Source: Linum tenue (lineage: Eukaryota > Streptophyta > Magnoliopsida > Malpighiales > Linaceae). From it: a stretch of 64,000 nucleotides of DNA. Location of the stretch: contig CAMGYJ010000008.1 of the NCBI GenBank assembly GCA_946122785.1, positions 15,215,475 to 15,279,474 on the forward strand, read 5' to 3'. A program made the position numbers and the translations under genes. The stretch's first letter is position 1; every line of letters begins with the position of its first letter. This document shows positions 35,528 through 48,163 of this stretch, piece after piece. The notes beneath the pieces were generated by a model. The model was given only the letters and a program-made list of their open reading frames with translations, had not been told where the DNA came from and made no database searches.

Positions 35528-36420
35528 GGGAGAATGAAGAGATCGAGCAGGGATAGAGAGAAAAAAGAAAATGGGAGATTGGCAGCCGAGATGAACAGAT
35601 GGGGATTGATTTTTTGTTTAGGCTTTGGGATCTGAGTTACTATTTTTATCAGTCACTATTCCTAACAATACTATAAGGAGGTTCCGGGCCGGAACCCCCT
35701 TAATTCCCCTTTTCCAGCTCTCTGCGCAATTGACGGAGGGAGGTTTTGGTAAATCTATATGTGAATTTATTGAGAGAATTCTGGGCTAGGCCCATTCTAG
35801 CTAGCGTGAGCGACTACTCACAGACCCTTTACGGTTGCCCGAATTTCCACCGGTGTCGAGTTTCACCCATCCTTTCGTCTCCTGTTTTCACCTTACCTCT
35901 TGCTGATTTTTCAATCAAAGAAAAAAGCTTTCCTGTAAGAGAAGGGGTGCATTGTGTTTGCATCCCCATCTCCTATACGCCTTCCGTTAGTATATATCCC
36001 GAGATTTTTCCGACCTTTCTCTCCCATGACCGTTGGCGGTTATGCAAGTAGTCTTTTACTTCCATCTTCGATTCCCCCGAGGATATATGAGAAGCATACC
36101 CCAATTCAGATTCTTCATGCAATCTCTTCACTCTCTGTCTCAACCCCAATTCATTGACCAACGCAACCAGATGATCCGTTTGGCGACTATGCAAGCAGTT
36201 ATTGAATTGCCAGAGAGGCGACATGCAAGGGATTGGAAGTTATGAATTGCATCTCGATTGACAATGGGATCCATTATTATGTTATTATATATCTTCCACC
36301 TTTCCTTCTCACCTGACCTGAGTATCAGAGGAAACATGCAAGGGAATGGAAGTTATGAGGCCAAGTGTCAATGACTATCTGTCCATTTGTAGAGCAAGGA
36401 ATTGCTACGTGGCTTATAAT
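35528..36420. other. Unassigned stretch with a diverged direct repeat
   Basis: No gene is recognised. A block near 35668-35780 (GGAGGTTCCGGGCCGGAACC...) has a diverged direct copy near 37485-37600 (GAGGTTCTATGCTGGAACC...), about 1.8 kb away. They might be ends of one old element. Confidence 0.4.
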
Positions 36421-37220
36421 CACTACAAGAAAAATGAGCTATAGTGACTAAATATTGAGACATATATTATATTTGTCTCTTAAAATGTAGTTTATATGAC
36501 TGATATACTAATTGTCTCTATAAAGATAATTATATGTTTCTAAAAGTTCTTTATATAAATGTAGTTCTTTATATGTCTCTATTAGAGACTAATACTATGA
36601 TATATAAAATATTATTAGAAATACATGTAATGCTCACACGAGACTCATCTCTCAAACAATTTATTTACACATATAAACAGTATTAGAGACAAAAGAATAT
36701 GTCACCCAAGGGTTCATCTCTCAAACAATTTATTTACACATATAAACAGTATTAGAGACAAAAGAATATGTCACCCAAGGGTTATTTAAGCGCATACGTT
36801 AGTCTCAAAAGATTCATTTCATAATCAAATTTTTTTGTCTCCAAAAGTAACATTAGAAGCAGATAATTTTGTCTTACAAAATGTAGTTTACGACAGATAT
36901 AAATGTTTCCAAAAGCCAATTATAGAAACAAAAATATTTATCTCCAATAGTCATTTTAGAGACAAATATTTGTGTCTTTAAAACGATATACAAAGACAGA
37001 ATAACAGTAATCTAAAAGAGATAATAGAGACTAAAATAATTGTAGCAATATCTCTACTCAGCTACATATGCTATCTGCATCTATATCAGTCTCTATAGGG
37101 CTATAGCAACAGCACTACTTGATACAAATGCATAATTTGTATCTAAAGAGATATATAATCAAATAAGTGTATTGTAGAGACAAATTTCCTTTGTTTCTAT
37201 AGACGATTTTTCTTGTAGTG
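36421..37220. mobile_element. 800-bp non-autonomous CACTA element
   Basis: Ends CACTACAAGAAAAAT and ATTTTTCTTGTAGTG, TSD AAT (36418-36420 and 37221-37223). It is AT-rich with many GAGACAAA/TTTGTCTC subterminal motifs. A perfect 69-bp tandem duplication lies at 36645-36782. There is no coding sequence. Confidence 0.9.
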
Positions 37221-39014
37221 AATGGGTATGGGATTGAGATTCTTGCATGGTTTCACTCCACCTTCCTTCACTATTAAAAAATGGATGATATCAGATTAGT
37301 TAAATGGAGATCTAAGATTAAACACCATAGTAGGTTGTCGTTTTATAATTCTTTTCACCAATCCGCTCTCATGTCTTCCAATACCTTTATTTTATTTTTA
37401 TTTTTTCGCTCATTAGGAATACCTTTATTTCCTTTCCAACTTCACGAGGCTTATAGTTTTCCAAGTCCTCCTACCAATAATATATAGAGGTTCTATGCTG
37501 GAACCTCCTTAATTCAATATTTGCAGGCCTCTCCGCATAGCTAGGGAGGGTTGCTTGGTAATTCCATATATATCTCCGCTGATTTTTTCTTTAATTGCAA
37601 ATTTATAGATTAAGTGGGTGTTGTGGGCTTGACCCATGCCCTACAGGAATCCTAAATAAACTTACTAGCACCCACTATATATACAATTATCCATCCCTAT
37701 TCCCTAGCATAATCAGTAGTCGATTTATTTCCCTTTTGAAATGAGATATGGTTAAAATTCTACTTGGATGGAAATGATTGTTAAAATTTGAAAAAATTTA
37801 ATCATTAAAGTTTCACTTTATTAAAATACAAAAGAAAATAAAAGAATATGGTAATTAGCGATGTTCAAATGGTTATCATGGTATTTACCAAATCAATCAA
37901 ACATAAATTCTATTAACCAAAGGACAAAATATCAAAACCAACCGACCAAACTAATACAACAACCAAATTATTCAAACTAATTTTAATTGATTTGGTTAGT
38001 TGGTTAACCGGATTAACCAATATAACATTACATTAACATTAGGCCAGAAAAAATATCCCAATAATGTATCAATCCATAATTTATATAATGAATAAATCAT
38101 AATGATTATCACATAGTTAAGGAACGTAAATACATACAACTAAATGTATTTGTCTTTCCTATTTTTTTTCCAGTAATTGAATAATAATTTGAATTCTATG
38201 ATGATACCAAATAAAAATATACGGTACTTGAACAATTGCATTGTTGTTTCTACTATTGGTGAAATGCATCCGGCCAACTGGCTGGGTACTGAGCTAGTAT
38301 ATACAAGAGATTTAATATCTGTGTCTAACAATTTAGAGTGATTATAGGGGAAATGGTGCAATAAATGTGCAACATAACATCCCGTATGACCCGATCTCTT
38401 CCTTATCACGTCTGTCTCTAGGGATGGAGGGTGTTATATTAATTTCAGTGAGAAAGACAGGAAGGGGAGGTGGATGCGTTGGTGGTTGGTGGAGGGAAGG
38501 GAGGACTTTCACGGCGGCAACGGGAGAGCGGTGGGATAGATATGCATAATATCTCACAAGTCAGCTAGCCATGACTTGATATTCACATTCAGCATAAGAT
38601 TGGGACAAAATCTCCTTTTCTTATATTGTCAGCTTTAATGAATTTCCCATCATTGCACAAAATCTAGAAATTAACTTATGGGTGCCTAGTCATTGTGACA
38701 AAAAGAGTACACCTAAATACACAAAATTTGACTGGGACTATTCTGAGCATGTATAGAGAAGTCATCAGGTTCTCCTTATCCTCCTTATTTGGTGGGATTG
38801 ATTAGATGTGTCCTAATGCATATGATATTATTGGTTGTTTATCTGGAAAGAACTGTAGGAGATCTTCCCAAGATTAAAGTCATTCTCCTTGTTAGGTGTG
38901 TTGCATCAATGATAAAAAAGCATAACCCAGACATACATATTTTGGTTGCCATATATATAACTATAACACTTCTTATTAATAAGAATTATTGACGATTTAT
39001 ATTTTTCTCCCCTC
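37221..39014. other. AT-rich intergenic stretch
   Basis: No gene is supported. It contains the second copy of the GGTTC..GGAAC repeat (37485-37600) and an AACCAA/GGTTAA-rich tract near 37895-38030. Confidence 0.5.
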
Positions 39015-39396
39015 TCAACATTCATAATAGCAAAAGCATTGCTTAGGACTGGCGGGAGGTGGGATGGCATCACAAAGTCCTCTACCGCCGTAGCGGCTCT
39101 TGCAGTCATCCCAACAGCGATCCAAGGTGGTGCAGTCCCAAGTCGTGTGACAGTGTTTAGCCTCTGCTATCATCTTGTTTCTACCTTTTCAATTAGCACA
39201 CATGTATAATTAATTGTACATAAGGAAATGAATTAACTAATATATGCATCCATATCATGAATGATTCAAAATAAAATTTATAAAATGAATTAGAGCGAAA
39301 TGAAAAGAGATGCCAAGAAGAACACTCAGAAATTTTACCAAATGACGCGATGAACATAAGGAAGAACAAGAAGTATAGTGCTGAAGACTTAGCCAT
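39015..39396 (-). CDS. Defensin-like secreted cysteine-rich peptide
   Basis: Exon 1 (39396-39339) encodes a signal peptide, MAKSSALYFLFFLMFIASF; a GT-AG intron in phase 1 joins it to exon 2 (39163-39015); total 68 residues. The mature part has eight cysteines with spacing C-x5-C-x5-C-x3-C-x9-C-x11-C-x1-C-x3-C, including the CxxxC and CxC elements of the cysteine-stabilised alpha-beta fold. Intron position right after the signal peptide is standard for plant defensin-like (DEFL/LCR) genes. These peptides are secreted and act in defence or pollen-pistil signalling; which applies here cannot be told. The frame is intact and a TATA box lies about 90 bp upstream. Confidence 0.82.
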
Positions 39397-39485
39397 TTCT
39401 CTTGAAAATTGTATAGAAGCATATAAATCTATATTTTAGTTTTATGTCTTCTCACTTGTATGAAAGCGTTTGTATTTGGCTTTGC

Positions 39486-39493
39486 TATTTATA
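39486..39493 (-). promoter_or_regulatory. TATA box of the defensin-like gene
   Basis: TATAAATA on the minus strand, about 90 bp upstream of the ATG at 39396. Confidence 0.65.
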
Positions 39494-42079
39494 AGAAAAA
39501 AAATTTTAGTACTCAACGCCTCAATAGAAATATTGACATGAAAAGTAAAAGGACATAAAGCAGCTTCATAATTGCTTACGAAAAAGATAGGGAAAGAAAA
39601 AGGAATAAGGTAAGATATCAATAGTAAGGGAGATAAGGCAACTTCATAATTAAGTTATTTATCTTATAATACCTTCCTAGCATATTAATAATGTAGTCAA
39701 AAAGTAATTGACAGTGGATTTGTTTAGTAACGTAACTTAGTTGGTTGTTGATAAAAAAACTTTAATTTGTTTTGACATATTTTAAATTTTCTGAATAGAA
39801 AAATAAGATATAATACTTTTCAAAATCTAAACTTGTTAAAGAGATGAAATAGAACCAAGGTATATCTTTTTGATCCGAGGTTGAATCGATCATCAGAAGA
39901 AGATAATGATTTATTAACCAGGTTTTCCATTCATTCAATAACATACACTTTGGTATATGTTAGACCAAAAAAAAAAATTTGAGACTTATATTTCTAGTCT
40001 ATACCATGGTGATAATGCTTCATAGAATATAAGGTTATACCATGGTGGTATGAAGATATCATATTGTGGAACATGATAGTAGGAATAAGCTAATCACTAT
40101 TTACTACCGTCTAACATCAGTTACCACCCTATATCAAGATGCAAAGCATTCAAAATCATGATTTCGCATAAAATAAAAAAATTGAGATAAAATCGAAATC
40201 GTAGATTAAAATATAAAATATAAGATTTTAATGTTCATATTAAAATTAATAATTAAAATACTATATAGTAGTTAAAATGCATTCAACTAATATAACTTAT
40301 TTACTTCTTGATATGATTCCAAGCATCATATAATAGAAGTTTCTATATCTAGCCAAAGGAACAATCCAAGTTCCTATGAAGAAACATGAAAATTTAGGAA
40401 CTAATGCAGAAGCGGTGTTTGAGGTAGTAGGTTTAGAGCCTTATTCGTGGAGATTGGAGTACGGTCAAAGGGAGTTTTGAGTTGGAGATGAAAGTATGAC
40501 ACTTTCTAAACCACGTGAAGGAATTGCTCAGGTAGCACTTTCCCCAAAATGGAACTCTGCAGAACTACATTCATATAGATTAAAATTACCTAATACTTTC
40601 TGATAAATGATCAAACTTAGAGTGTTATGAAGATTTCACATACAACAATGCTATAAGAGAAATTTCACCCTTAGAACTCGGGAAGCCTAGCCTAGTTGAA
40701 AAGTTCATATTCTGCAGGCTGCAGCTGGTAGATCGTGTTGACCCATATTCAAAATGGGAAATTGTTGATTACCTCAAGAGTAGGTTCTTCTCCACAAATA
40801 CTATCCAGGACATTCAGCAGTGACTTCCCGCATACATGAAAGTTGTTGTATGTGAAGTTGTGAGCTCATATTGCAGAGGATAACAATAAACTGCAAGAAG
40901 GAGCAATGCCAACATAGATATTTCACTTAACAGCATCACTATCAACTGTTTCATAAGTTTCACTAAGGACTCCTTTATCTTCTCTGAAAAGACCATAACT
41001 AACTGCTGCGGCAGTTTAATAAAACTCATCTTGAGGAACACTGATGTAGAAGCATTAAGAGGATTAATCCTACAAATGTAAAGTGGAAAACAATAGCACT
41101 CAATCCTGCTGATTTGATCTCAAATGACCCTATAAAACCTCATGAACCCCTACTGCCTTATGCATCTTTGTGTTGCAACTCCAAGAACGAAGGGGAAAAT
41201 AAATAAAGTTTTATAAGCAAGAAACATGTACATTTTCCCAATTTCAACACCTTCTTCCGCAATCATTCTACCCCTTTTAATAACAAAGAGAAAAGCAGAT
41301 CGGTCACTAAAGAAACCTTTTCGAAAGCATCCATATCATTCTGGAACATACTTGAACATAGTTTATTTTGAGATAGTGCTTACCAGAATTTTTGGGCGTA
41401 AATGGAATCGACTTCAAATATACCGAGAAGGATGGCTCCTCTCCCACCGGCGTGCCGTTCAGCGGGTCCATGGAGGTGAGCGAGAGGGGAAATCGAGCGC
41501 CCTTCGTTCAGTGGGTTCGGAGATGTGGTATCTGTCGTCAGTTCAGCCAGTTCGTGGAGGTGAGTGAGGGGGGAAATCGGGAGTCATTGATCGACGTCCG
41601 TTCAGTGGTGATCGTCGCGGGGACTGATTTAGAGGACATGGAGCTTGGGATTGACGATTGAGACTGGAATGTGAAAATGATTTGGGAGGCTGAGAAGTGA
41701 GGAGGCTGGATCTCCGTCGGCGTGCCGTTCAGCCGGTTGAGGGGAGCAGGGAGAGGAGAGAAGTCGTTCGACTTTGGGAGACGAACCCATCAATTTATTT
41801 TTTAATGGGGCGACCGATCAGGTGTAGATGTTTTTTTAGTGAGCTCATGCATCTGACAAACAAATCTCACATCAACGGCTACTCTTGGCCAGCCCAAGAT
41901 AAATAAACATAAGTTCACGTGAATACGACCGCAGACAATCATCCAGTCCTTTTGTGAACAGTTCTGCACGATTTTTTTCGAAATGAACAGTATATTTCGT
42001 TTTTTGGTAAGTTTTGGATACTTGTGGCTTAATAATTCTACTGGTCTGTAATATAAGAATCAGGTTTAGGACTTCTGGG
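39494..42079. other. Intergenic, unrecognised fragments
   Basis: No gene can be supported. A short open stretch near 40640-40820 on + (AIREISPLELGKPSLVEKF) looks protein-like but is followed by stops and was not identified. A GC-richer stretch at 41400-41790 has open frames without recognised motifs. Confidence 0.4.
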
Positions 42080-42180
42080 CATCATCATTGTGTTCAAATT
42101 GTTTTTGTTGAACTAGCCGCTATAGTCGATCTGTTAGTTGCTTGTCATGTTAGTCGATCTGAAAGGGTTCGTCTTGCTCA

Positions 42181-44834
42181 AAGTGAAATGGAGGGACTGC
42201 AGATAGAAGCTCTTCGGCAACCTACTCTTGAGAGTTTCCAACAAGTATATGAGTGTCAGGGAATGTTATTTGGCCTTCTTAAAGAGGAAGAAGCAATTTA
42301 TAGGCAGAAGTCCAGGCAGCTTTGGGTGAAAACAGGTGACTTAAACACCTCTTTCTTTCACAACTCTGTAAAATCTCGCCAGGCTCGGTCTACTATCAAA
42401 AAACTCATCACAGAGGATGGAACTGTTCTAACTGATGCCAAAGAAATGAGTGAGGAAGCAGTGAATTTTTATCAGAAGCTATTAGGCACTAAGAATCCAG
42501 ATGTCCAGAGGGTAAATAGTGAACTGGTCTCTCAACTCTTAGTCAACTTTATTTCCTCTGAACAAGCAGAATCTCTCTGTTGTCTTGTCACCAGTGAAGA
42601 AGTAAAAGCAGCTCTATTCTCTATGGATGGGGATAAATCCCCTGGTCCAGATGGCTTCACAGCCAGATTTTTCAAGCATAATTGGGAGGTTCTGGGAAGG
42701 GATATCACTAATGCAGTACTGGATTTTTTCAGAACAGGAAAACTTCTCACAGAGGTAAACTCTACTTACCTTGCCTTAATCCCTAAAGTGCAGAATGCCG
42801 ATTGTATGAAGCAGTTTAGGCCAATTTCCTGCTGCAATATACTGTATAAGTGTATTGCAAAGGTCCTAGCAAACAGACTTAGAGAAGTACTCCCTAGTAT
42901 CATTAGTCAGAACTAGTCTGCTTTCATTAAGGGTAGATTGATTAGTGATAATGTACTATTGGCCCATGAGATGGTGAGGCTGTATAACAGGAAAGCTATA
43001 TCCCCTAGATGTGCTCTAAAGGTTGATGTGATGAAGGCTTTTGACAGTGTTGATTGGGGGTACTTAAAAACAGTAATGGAGGCCATGAAAATCCCTGCTC
43101 AGTTCATTAAATGGATTGAAGTCTGTTTACATAGTACAAAGTTGAGTGTATGTTTTAATGGGGGATTAGTGGGATATTTTTCTGCTCAAAAGGGCCTGAG
43201 ACAAGGGGATCCTCTCTCCCCTTATCTCTTTACTATTTCCATGGAACTACTCTCATGTATGTTAAACAGGGCTTATGCTATTAAAACTCCCCCCCCCCCA
43301 TCCACAAACCCATAGAATAGGGCTGTCTCACTTGTGTTTTGCTGATGACCTTTTGGTCTTCACAAAAGGAACCCCTGAAGCTGTAGAAAAAGCCAAGTCC
43401 ATTCTGGATGCTTTTTATGTTGTATCTGGATTGAGATGCAATCCTGCAAAAAGTGAAGTGTTCTGTGGGGGTGTGGAAGTTGGGGTTCAGGCTCAGATTT
43501 CTTCTAGAACTGGGTTTGCTATAGGGAAACTCCCTGTGAGGTACCTAGGGATTCCTCTTATTGTTGGTAAATTGAATAGCTCTGATTGTCAAGCTCTGCT
43601 TGATAAGATAATTGCTAGGATTAGGGGCTGGAAGGTGAAGACTCTGACCTATGCTGGTAAAATGCAACTTATCTCTGCTGTCATCTCTAGTATTACTCAA
43701 TACTGGATGGGGATCATACAGCTCCCTATTAAGGTGATTAAGATGGTTGATAAAGTCTGTTCTGACTTCTTGTGGAGTGCAGAGGATGAGGGGAAAAGGG
43801 CAAAAGTTCAGTGGCAATTGATAGCTAGGCCTAAGAAAGAAGGGGGATTAGGTTTCAAAGACCTTAGAAGCTGGAATATGGCCTGCTTAGTTAGGCATCT
43901 CTGGGCTCTGTCTTCCAATTCTTCTTCTTTGTGGGCTAGCTGGGTCAGGCACTATCAGCTCACCTATACTTCACTGTGGGACATACCTTCATCTATGCCT
44001 TGCTCATGGGCCTGGAGGAAGGTCTTAAAGATTAGGTCAAAAGTTGCACAACATCTAACAGTCAGGCCTGCAGGTGTGTATTGGGGGGACTGTGTGATGC
44101 ATAAGTTCTTAGTTAAAACAGTCTGGGAGACTCTTCGTGATAAACATGAGGCAGTGCAGTGGTTCCCATTGCTTTGGAAGTCTTATGGCACACCTAGAGA
44201 TAAGCTTCTAGTCTGGCTAATCACCCTGAACAGAATTGCCACATTAGACAAGGTACAAAGGTGGAATAGTGCAGTGGTAAATCTTTGCCCATTGTGTTCT
44301 TCTGCAGAGGAATCCAGAGATCATCTTTTCTTTGGATGTACTTATTCTAAGCGTGTGTTGCAAGCAATGTTTGCAGGAAGGAATGTGGTGGGGGCGAATT
44401 GGGAAGGATCCTTGGCAACTGCTATATCACTGTTCAGGATGAAAAACACTGTATCTGAGCGAGGAAGGCTCCTTTGGGTAATGGTGGTGGCTGAACTCTG
44501 GCGGGAACGATGCAGAAGAGCTATGTCTGGGGAGGCACTATCAGAAATTCAGCTGCTGCAAAAGCTGCAGGGACTGCTGAAATTACTCAGAAGTGCTTTC
44601 CCTCAGGTGGAACTCGCTGTCTCGGAAGATTATATCACTGGTATAGTGGGATAGCATTAGAAGTGGTTGGGGGGGGGGGTTTGTGTTTCTGTAACTTGCT
44701 TAGTAGGTAGTCAAATTCTGAATTGTGCTTTGTTGTAAATCAGTTTGCTGTTTGTTGGTTACAGTTGGGGGGTTCCTCTTTTTGGAAACCCTCCTTCTTG
44801 ATGAATAAAATCGCCTTATTCATAAAAAAAAAAA
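42181..44834 (+). pseudogene. 5'-truncated L1-type LINE, lightly damaged
   Basis: The ORF2 C-terminal half: GDKSPGPDGFTARFFK, LIPKVQNADCMKQFRPIS, LKVDVMKAFDSVDW, QKGLRQGDPLSPYLF, the catalytic CFADDLLVF, then WQLIARPKKEGGLGFKD and a zinc-ribbon-like tail ending at 44654. Only two lesions were seen: a TAG at 42914-42916 and a shift in a C run near 43291. A poly-A tail (about 44823-44834) follows. The endonuclease part is missing. Comparison with the paralogous block at 59.6 kb, which lacks it, places the 5' junction near 42180. Confidence 0.88.
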
Positions 44835-45256
44835 GATGACCGGAATCGTGACTCGAAGCGATAGCACCATGTTATGGGCAGGCAGCATCAAAGAATGCTC
44901 GAGAGAGCTCGAGGATGTATATGATCCACCTACGTACATAGGCTAGCTTTTCGTCTTCATCTCTTGCTTTGACACTCCTGGACGTGCCTGATACGCAAAA
45001 GTTTTGATTGACATAACGTAATAGCCCTCACGTAGATCCAAATACGTAGCCAAATATAGACATGTGAAACTAACCTGGCTAACCACTCCATAATGATACG
45101 TTGGAGACACTACACTCAACTGACCCTTGCTTCTCCATCGGCCCCTCATAGGGCTATTTGGACATATCCCCCAATTCATCTGATTAATGTTGACAATTAA
45201 ACAACTCGACCGGACCGAATTAGTGACCCGAACCGGTCGGTTCGATCCGGATCTGA

Positions 45257-45263
45257 TATATAA
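45257..45263 (+). promoter_or_regulatory. TATA box of dioxygenase A
   Basis: TATATAA, 92 bp upstream of the ATG at 45349 and conserved at 60074 in copy B. The LINE tail ends about 420 bp upstream. Confidence 0.7.
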
Positions 45264-45348
45264 CAGACGTTACTTACTTATAACCTATAAGTAGCATCAA
45301 AATCAAAGCCCCTCCCTCCTCCCATCACTCAAACAGAGAGAACAGAAC

Positions 45349-46628
45349 ATGGCATCCATTTCGGCGATCTCCGAAGCTGATCGACTGGCGCAGTTCAGGG
45401 CCTTCGACGCAACGAAAGCCGGCGTAAAAGGACTGGTGGATGCTGGAGTGACCGAAATCCCTCCCATATTCCACACGCCGCCTGAAATCATACTGGACAG
45501 CAAATCAAGTAGTGACAAGAAGTTCACCTTCCCCGTCATCGACCTACAAGGCGCGGCCACAGATCCTGCGAAGCGGAAGGAGATCGTCGAGAAAGTTCGA
45601 GATGCTTCCGCCACCTGGGGGTTCTTCCAGGTCGTCAACCATGGAGTTCCGCTCGACGTGCTGGACGAGATGCAATCCGGAGTGAAGAGGTTCCACGAGC
45701 AGGATCTCGAGGAGAAGATGAAGTTCTATACACATGACCTCACTAGAAAGATTGCTTACAGCAGCAACTATGACTTGTACACCCGGCAGTTCGCTAATTG
45801 GAGAGACAGCGCCCTCTTCTACATGGCTCCAGATCCTCCCAGCCACGAAGAACTCCCTGCTGCTATAAGGTAAGATGGGATAACTTGGAAATTTTGCGAC
45901 TAATTAAGTTAATAACTTGGAAATTTTTTACAGGGAAATCATAGAAGTTTATTCCAAGGAGATGCTTAAGATGGGATACCTATTGTTTGAGCTTCTCTCA
46001 GAGGCTCTAGGACTTGACCCGAACTGCCTGAGAAATAAGGATTGCTTGATGGGACATTACTTGGCGTGTCATTATTATCCACGGTGTCCTCAGCCTGATC
46101 GTACTTTGGGGAATGGCAAGCACACAGACTCCGATTTCATGACCATTCTCCTGCAAGACCATGTCGGAGGCCTTCAGGTCCTCCATCAGGATCAGTGGGT
46201 TGACGTCACTCCTCTGCCGGGATCCCTTGTAATCAACATCGGAGATTTGCTTCAGGTCAGGTTACAACTCTTTTTTTTTTTTTTTTTGTGTGTCTACATG
46301 TTGACAACTTACGGTTAAGGTTAAGAGATGACATATGTGTTCATGTTATATGTGCGGCTGATTTTTCCAGCTCATGTCGAATGATAAGTTCAAGAGCGTG
46401 AAGCATAGGGTGCTGGCGAATCATAGCGATGGACCAAGGATATCGACGGCGTGCTTTTTTAGCACCGGTCTTTTGCCAAACTCAACAAAATATGAACCCA
46501 TTGAGGAGCTGTTGTCTGAAGAGAATCCTCCCAAATACAGAGGGACCACAATCTCGGAGTACTTGATGGCTGTGGCTACCAGCAATGAAATCGATGGGGA
46601 GTCTCTTCTTCAGCAGTTCAAGCTCTAA
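45349..46628 (+). CDS. 2-oxoglutarate/Fe(II) dioxygenase, ACO-homolog type (A)
   Basis: Exons 45349-45869, 45934-46255 and 46371-46628 give an intact 366-residue protein. Residues 60-170 hold the DIOX_N domain ([22 protein letters not shown]). The catalytic jelly-roll carries the iron ligands H237, D239 (HTDSD) and H293 (KHRVLAN), and R304/S306 (PRIS) for 2-oxoglutarate. The N-terminal signature [20 protein letters not shown] is that of the DOXC group annotated as 1-aminocyclopropane-1-carboxylate oxidase homologs, which are not true ACC oxidases and mostly have unknown or specialised-metabolism substrates. A tandem paralog lies at 60161. Cytosolic; no targeting signal. Confidence 0.9.
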
Positions 46629-48163
46629 GTTTGGAGACAATTTGGCTGGAGATTGATTGTGAGAAAAAGTTCAGTATGTACAACTTGAAATTATAAGAAA
46701 ATAATATGGGGGATCATCGAATGATGACAATGTGACCGAGCTGCAGCTGAAACTTGTACCTCGTCTGTTACAGAATGAAGTTTCATATATAAATAATTTG
46801 AGTTGAATAAATGAATAACTTTGCATCCAATGGATCGGATTATATACTAATTAATTAATCTTGATGCTTCAATTCTTTTGAACTTATGTTGGTGTTTCAT
46901 GTTATTGGGTCCATTTGGAGAAATATTTATGGTCTCTTGTGTATTATTAGTTAGCAATATATAGTTCACTAGCGTGGGCCCCGGCCATTTGGCCGGACGA
47001 AGATGAGGTATGAAATTTGATAATGTAATGTGGTGTATAGCTTATTGTTGTATAGTTTTTTTTTTTGGGAAACACGTGATAAAAATAGTGAATTTTAGTA
47101 GAAAAGAGACATGAATGATGCAGCGAATCAAAAATCAGCCTTATGAACCAAAATCAAGTACCTGTTACCTTGTGAAACAATATTGTTTCTGGCAATATGA
47201 TGAGGTGGAGTAATTTTTATAGAAACCGAATTCCAGAAAATCGAATAAAAAATCGCATATCCCGCCGGTTTTCGGGAAATGAGCATCTCACAATCTTTGC
47301 TAGCTTTTACTCGGCCCGTTGGCCGATTAATTTGCTTTATAAAACTTTCATCTTCTCATCATTGTGCTTTCTGGTTTTTTGCCAAGCCATGATAAAATCT
47401 AAAGAAATCAAGAATGAACAGCACGATTTGGGATAGGAACCAACTTTCCTGTATCCCTAGAAAATGGTGGTAAACACGGACTCACCTGCCAAACTGGTTT
47501 GGATTGAGATTTTTATAGGGTATCAGGGAACCATGTGATTATAAATTAGACTTGATCAAAACTGAAGACCAAAATGTCCTTCCTACTTTCACTCTGGATG
47601 CAGGAAATTTGAAATGGGGCTTCAAGTTTTCTCATTTGGCTTTTATTTATTGTGTAGATTGAATAATTTCTTAAATTGTTTAAAAAAAAAGAATAATTTC
47701 TTAACACGTGTATTATTTAAAATTCTTGTATTATAAAATCAACCAATTGGTTTTCTCGTTTATTTTATGTTTAAAGGAATTTAATTGTTAAATTAATTAA
47801 ATTTTTATATTTATTTCCACTTTAAATTATAAATTTAATATATTCTTCAACCGATTACGAATTTTAAAAGTAGTACGATTATGTCTTTTTCTGAAGAAAG
47901 TGGGTATTGCTTTCATTAACATTTGCTAAAGCCAAGAAAAGTGAGTCTGCTTACATAAGTGGGTATTGCTCTCAAATTGAGCAATCACGGTGGCTACCCA
48001 AATCTGTACCATTCATTATATCTATTTTATTATATTTTTAAATTGACGCTACAAATTAGATTAAGCGTACTTTTGAAAATAAAAAAATACCACACCTGAT
48101 TTCTATTCCTTGAAACCTAATCTCTCCCCACCCATCCCTCTCAGCCGTCTCCCTCCCTCTCTC
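46629..48163. other. 3' flank of dioxygenase A with a copy-specific insert
   Basis: 3' UTR-like sequence, then about 0.7 kb (46972-47660) absent from copy B and beginning with GTGGGCCCCGGCC. At 47661-47704 a 14-bp direct repeat (GAATAATTTCTTAA) flanks 16 bp ending in nine A's, like a tiny truncated retro-insertion. No gene is seen. Confidence 0.55.

Larger units (their letters stand above)
42080..47955. repeat. Duplicated dioxygenase block, copy A
   Basis: Flanks and gene match 59573-62185: CATCATCATTG..GTTGAACTAGC upstream, the whole promoter, three exons, and the 3' flank to AAGCCAAGAAAAGTGAGTC. Copy A additionally contains the LINE (42181-44834) and about 0.7 kb of extra DNA at about 46972-47660. 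Confidence 0.85.

Noticed and set aside
42014..42180. N-terminal extension of the LINE open frame
   Set aside because: This part aligns with flanking DNA of dioxygenase block B, so it is host sequence read through by chance.
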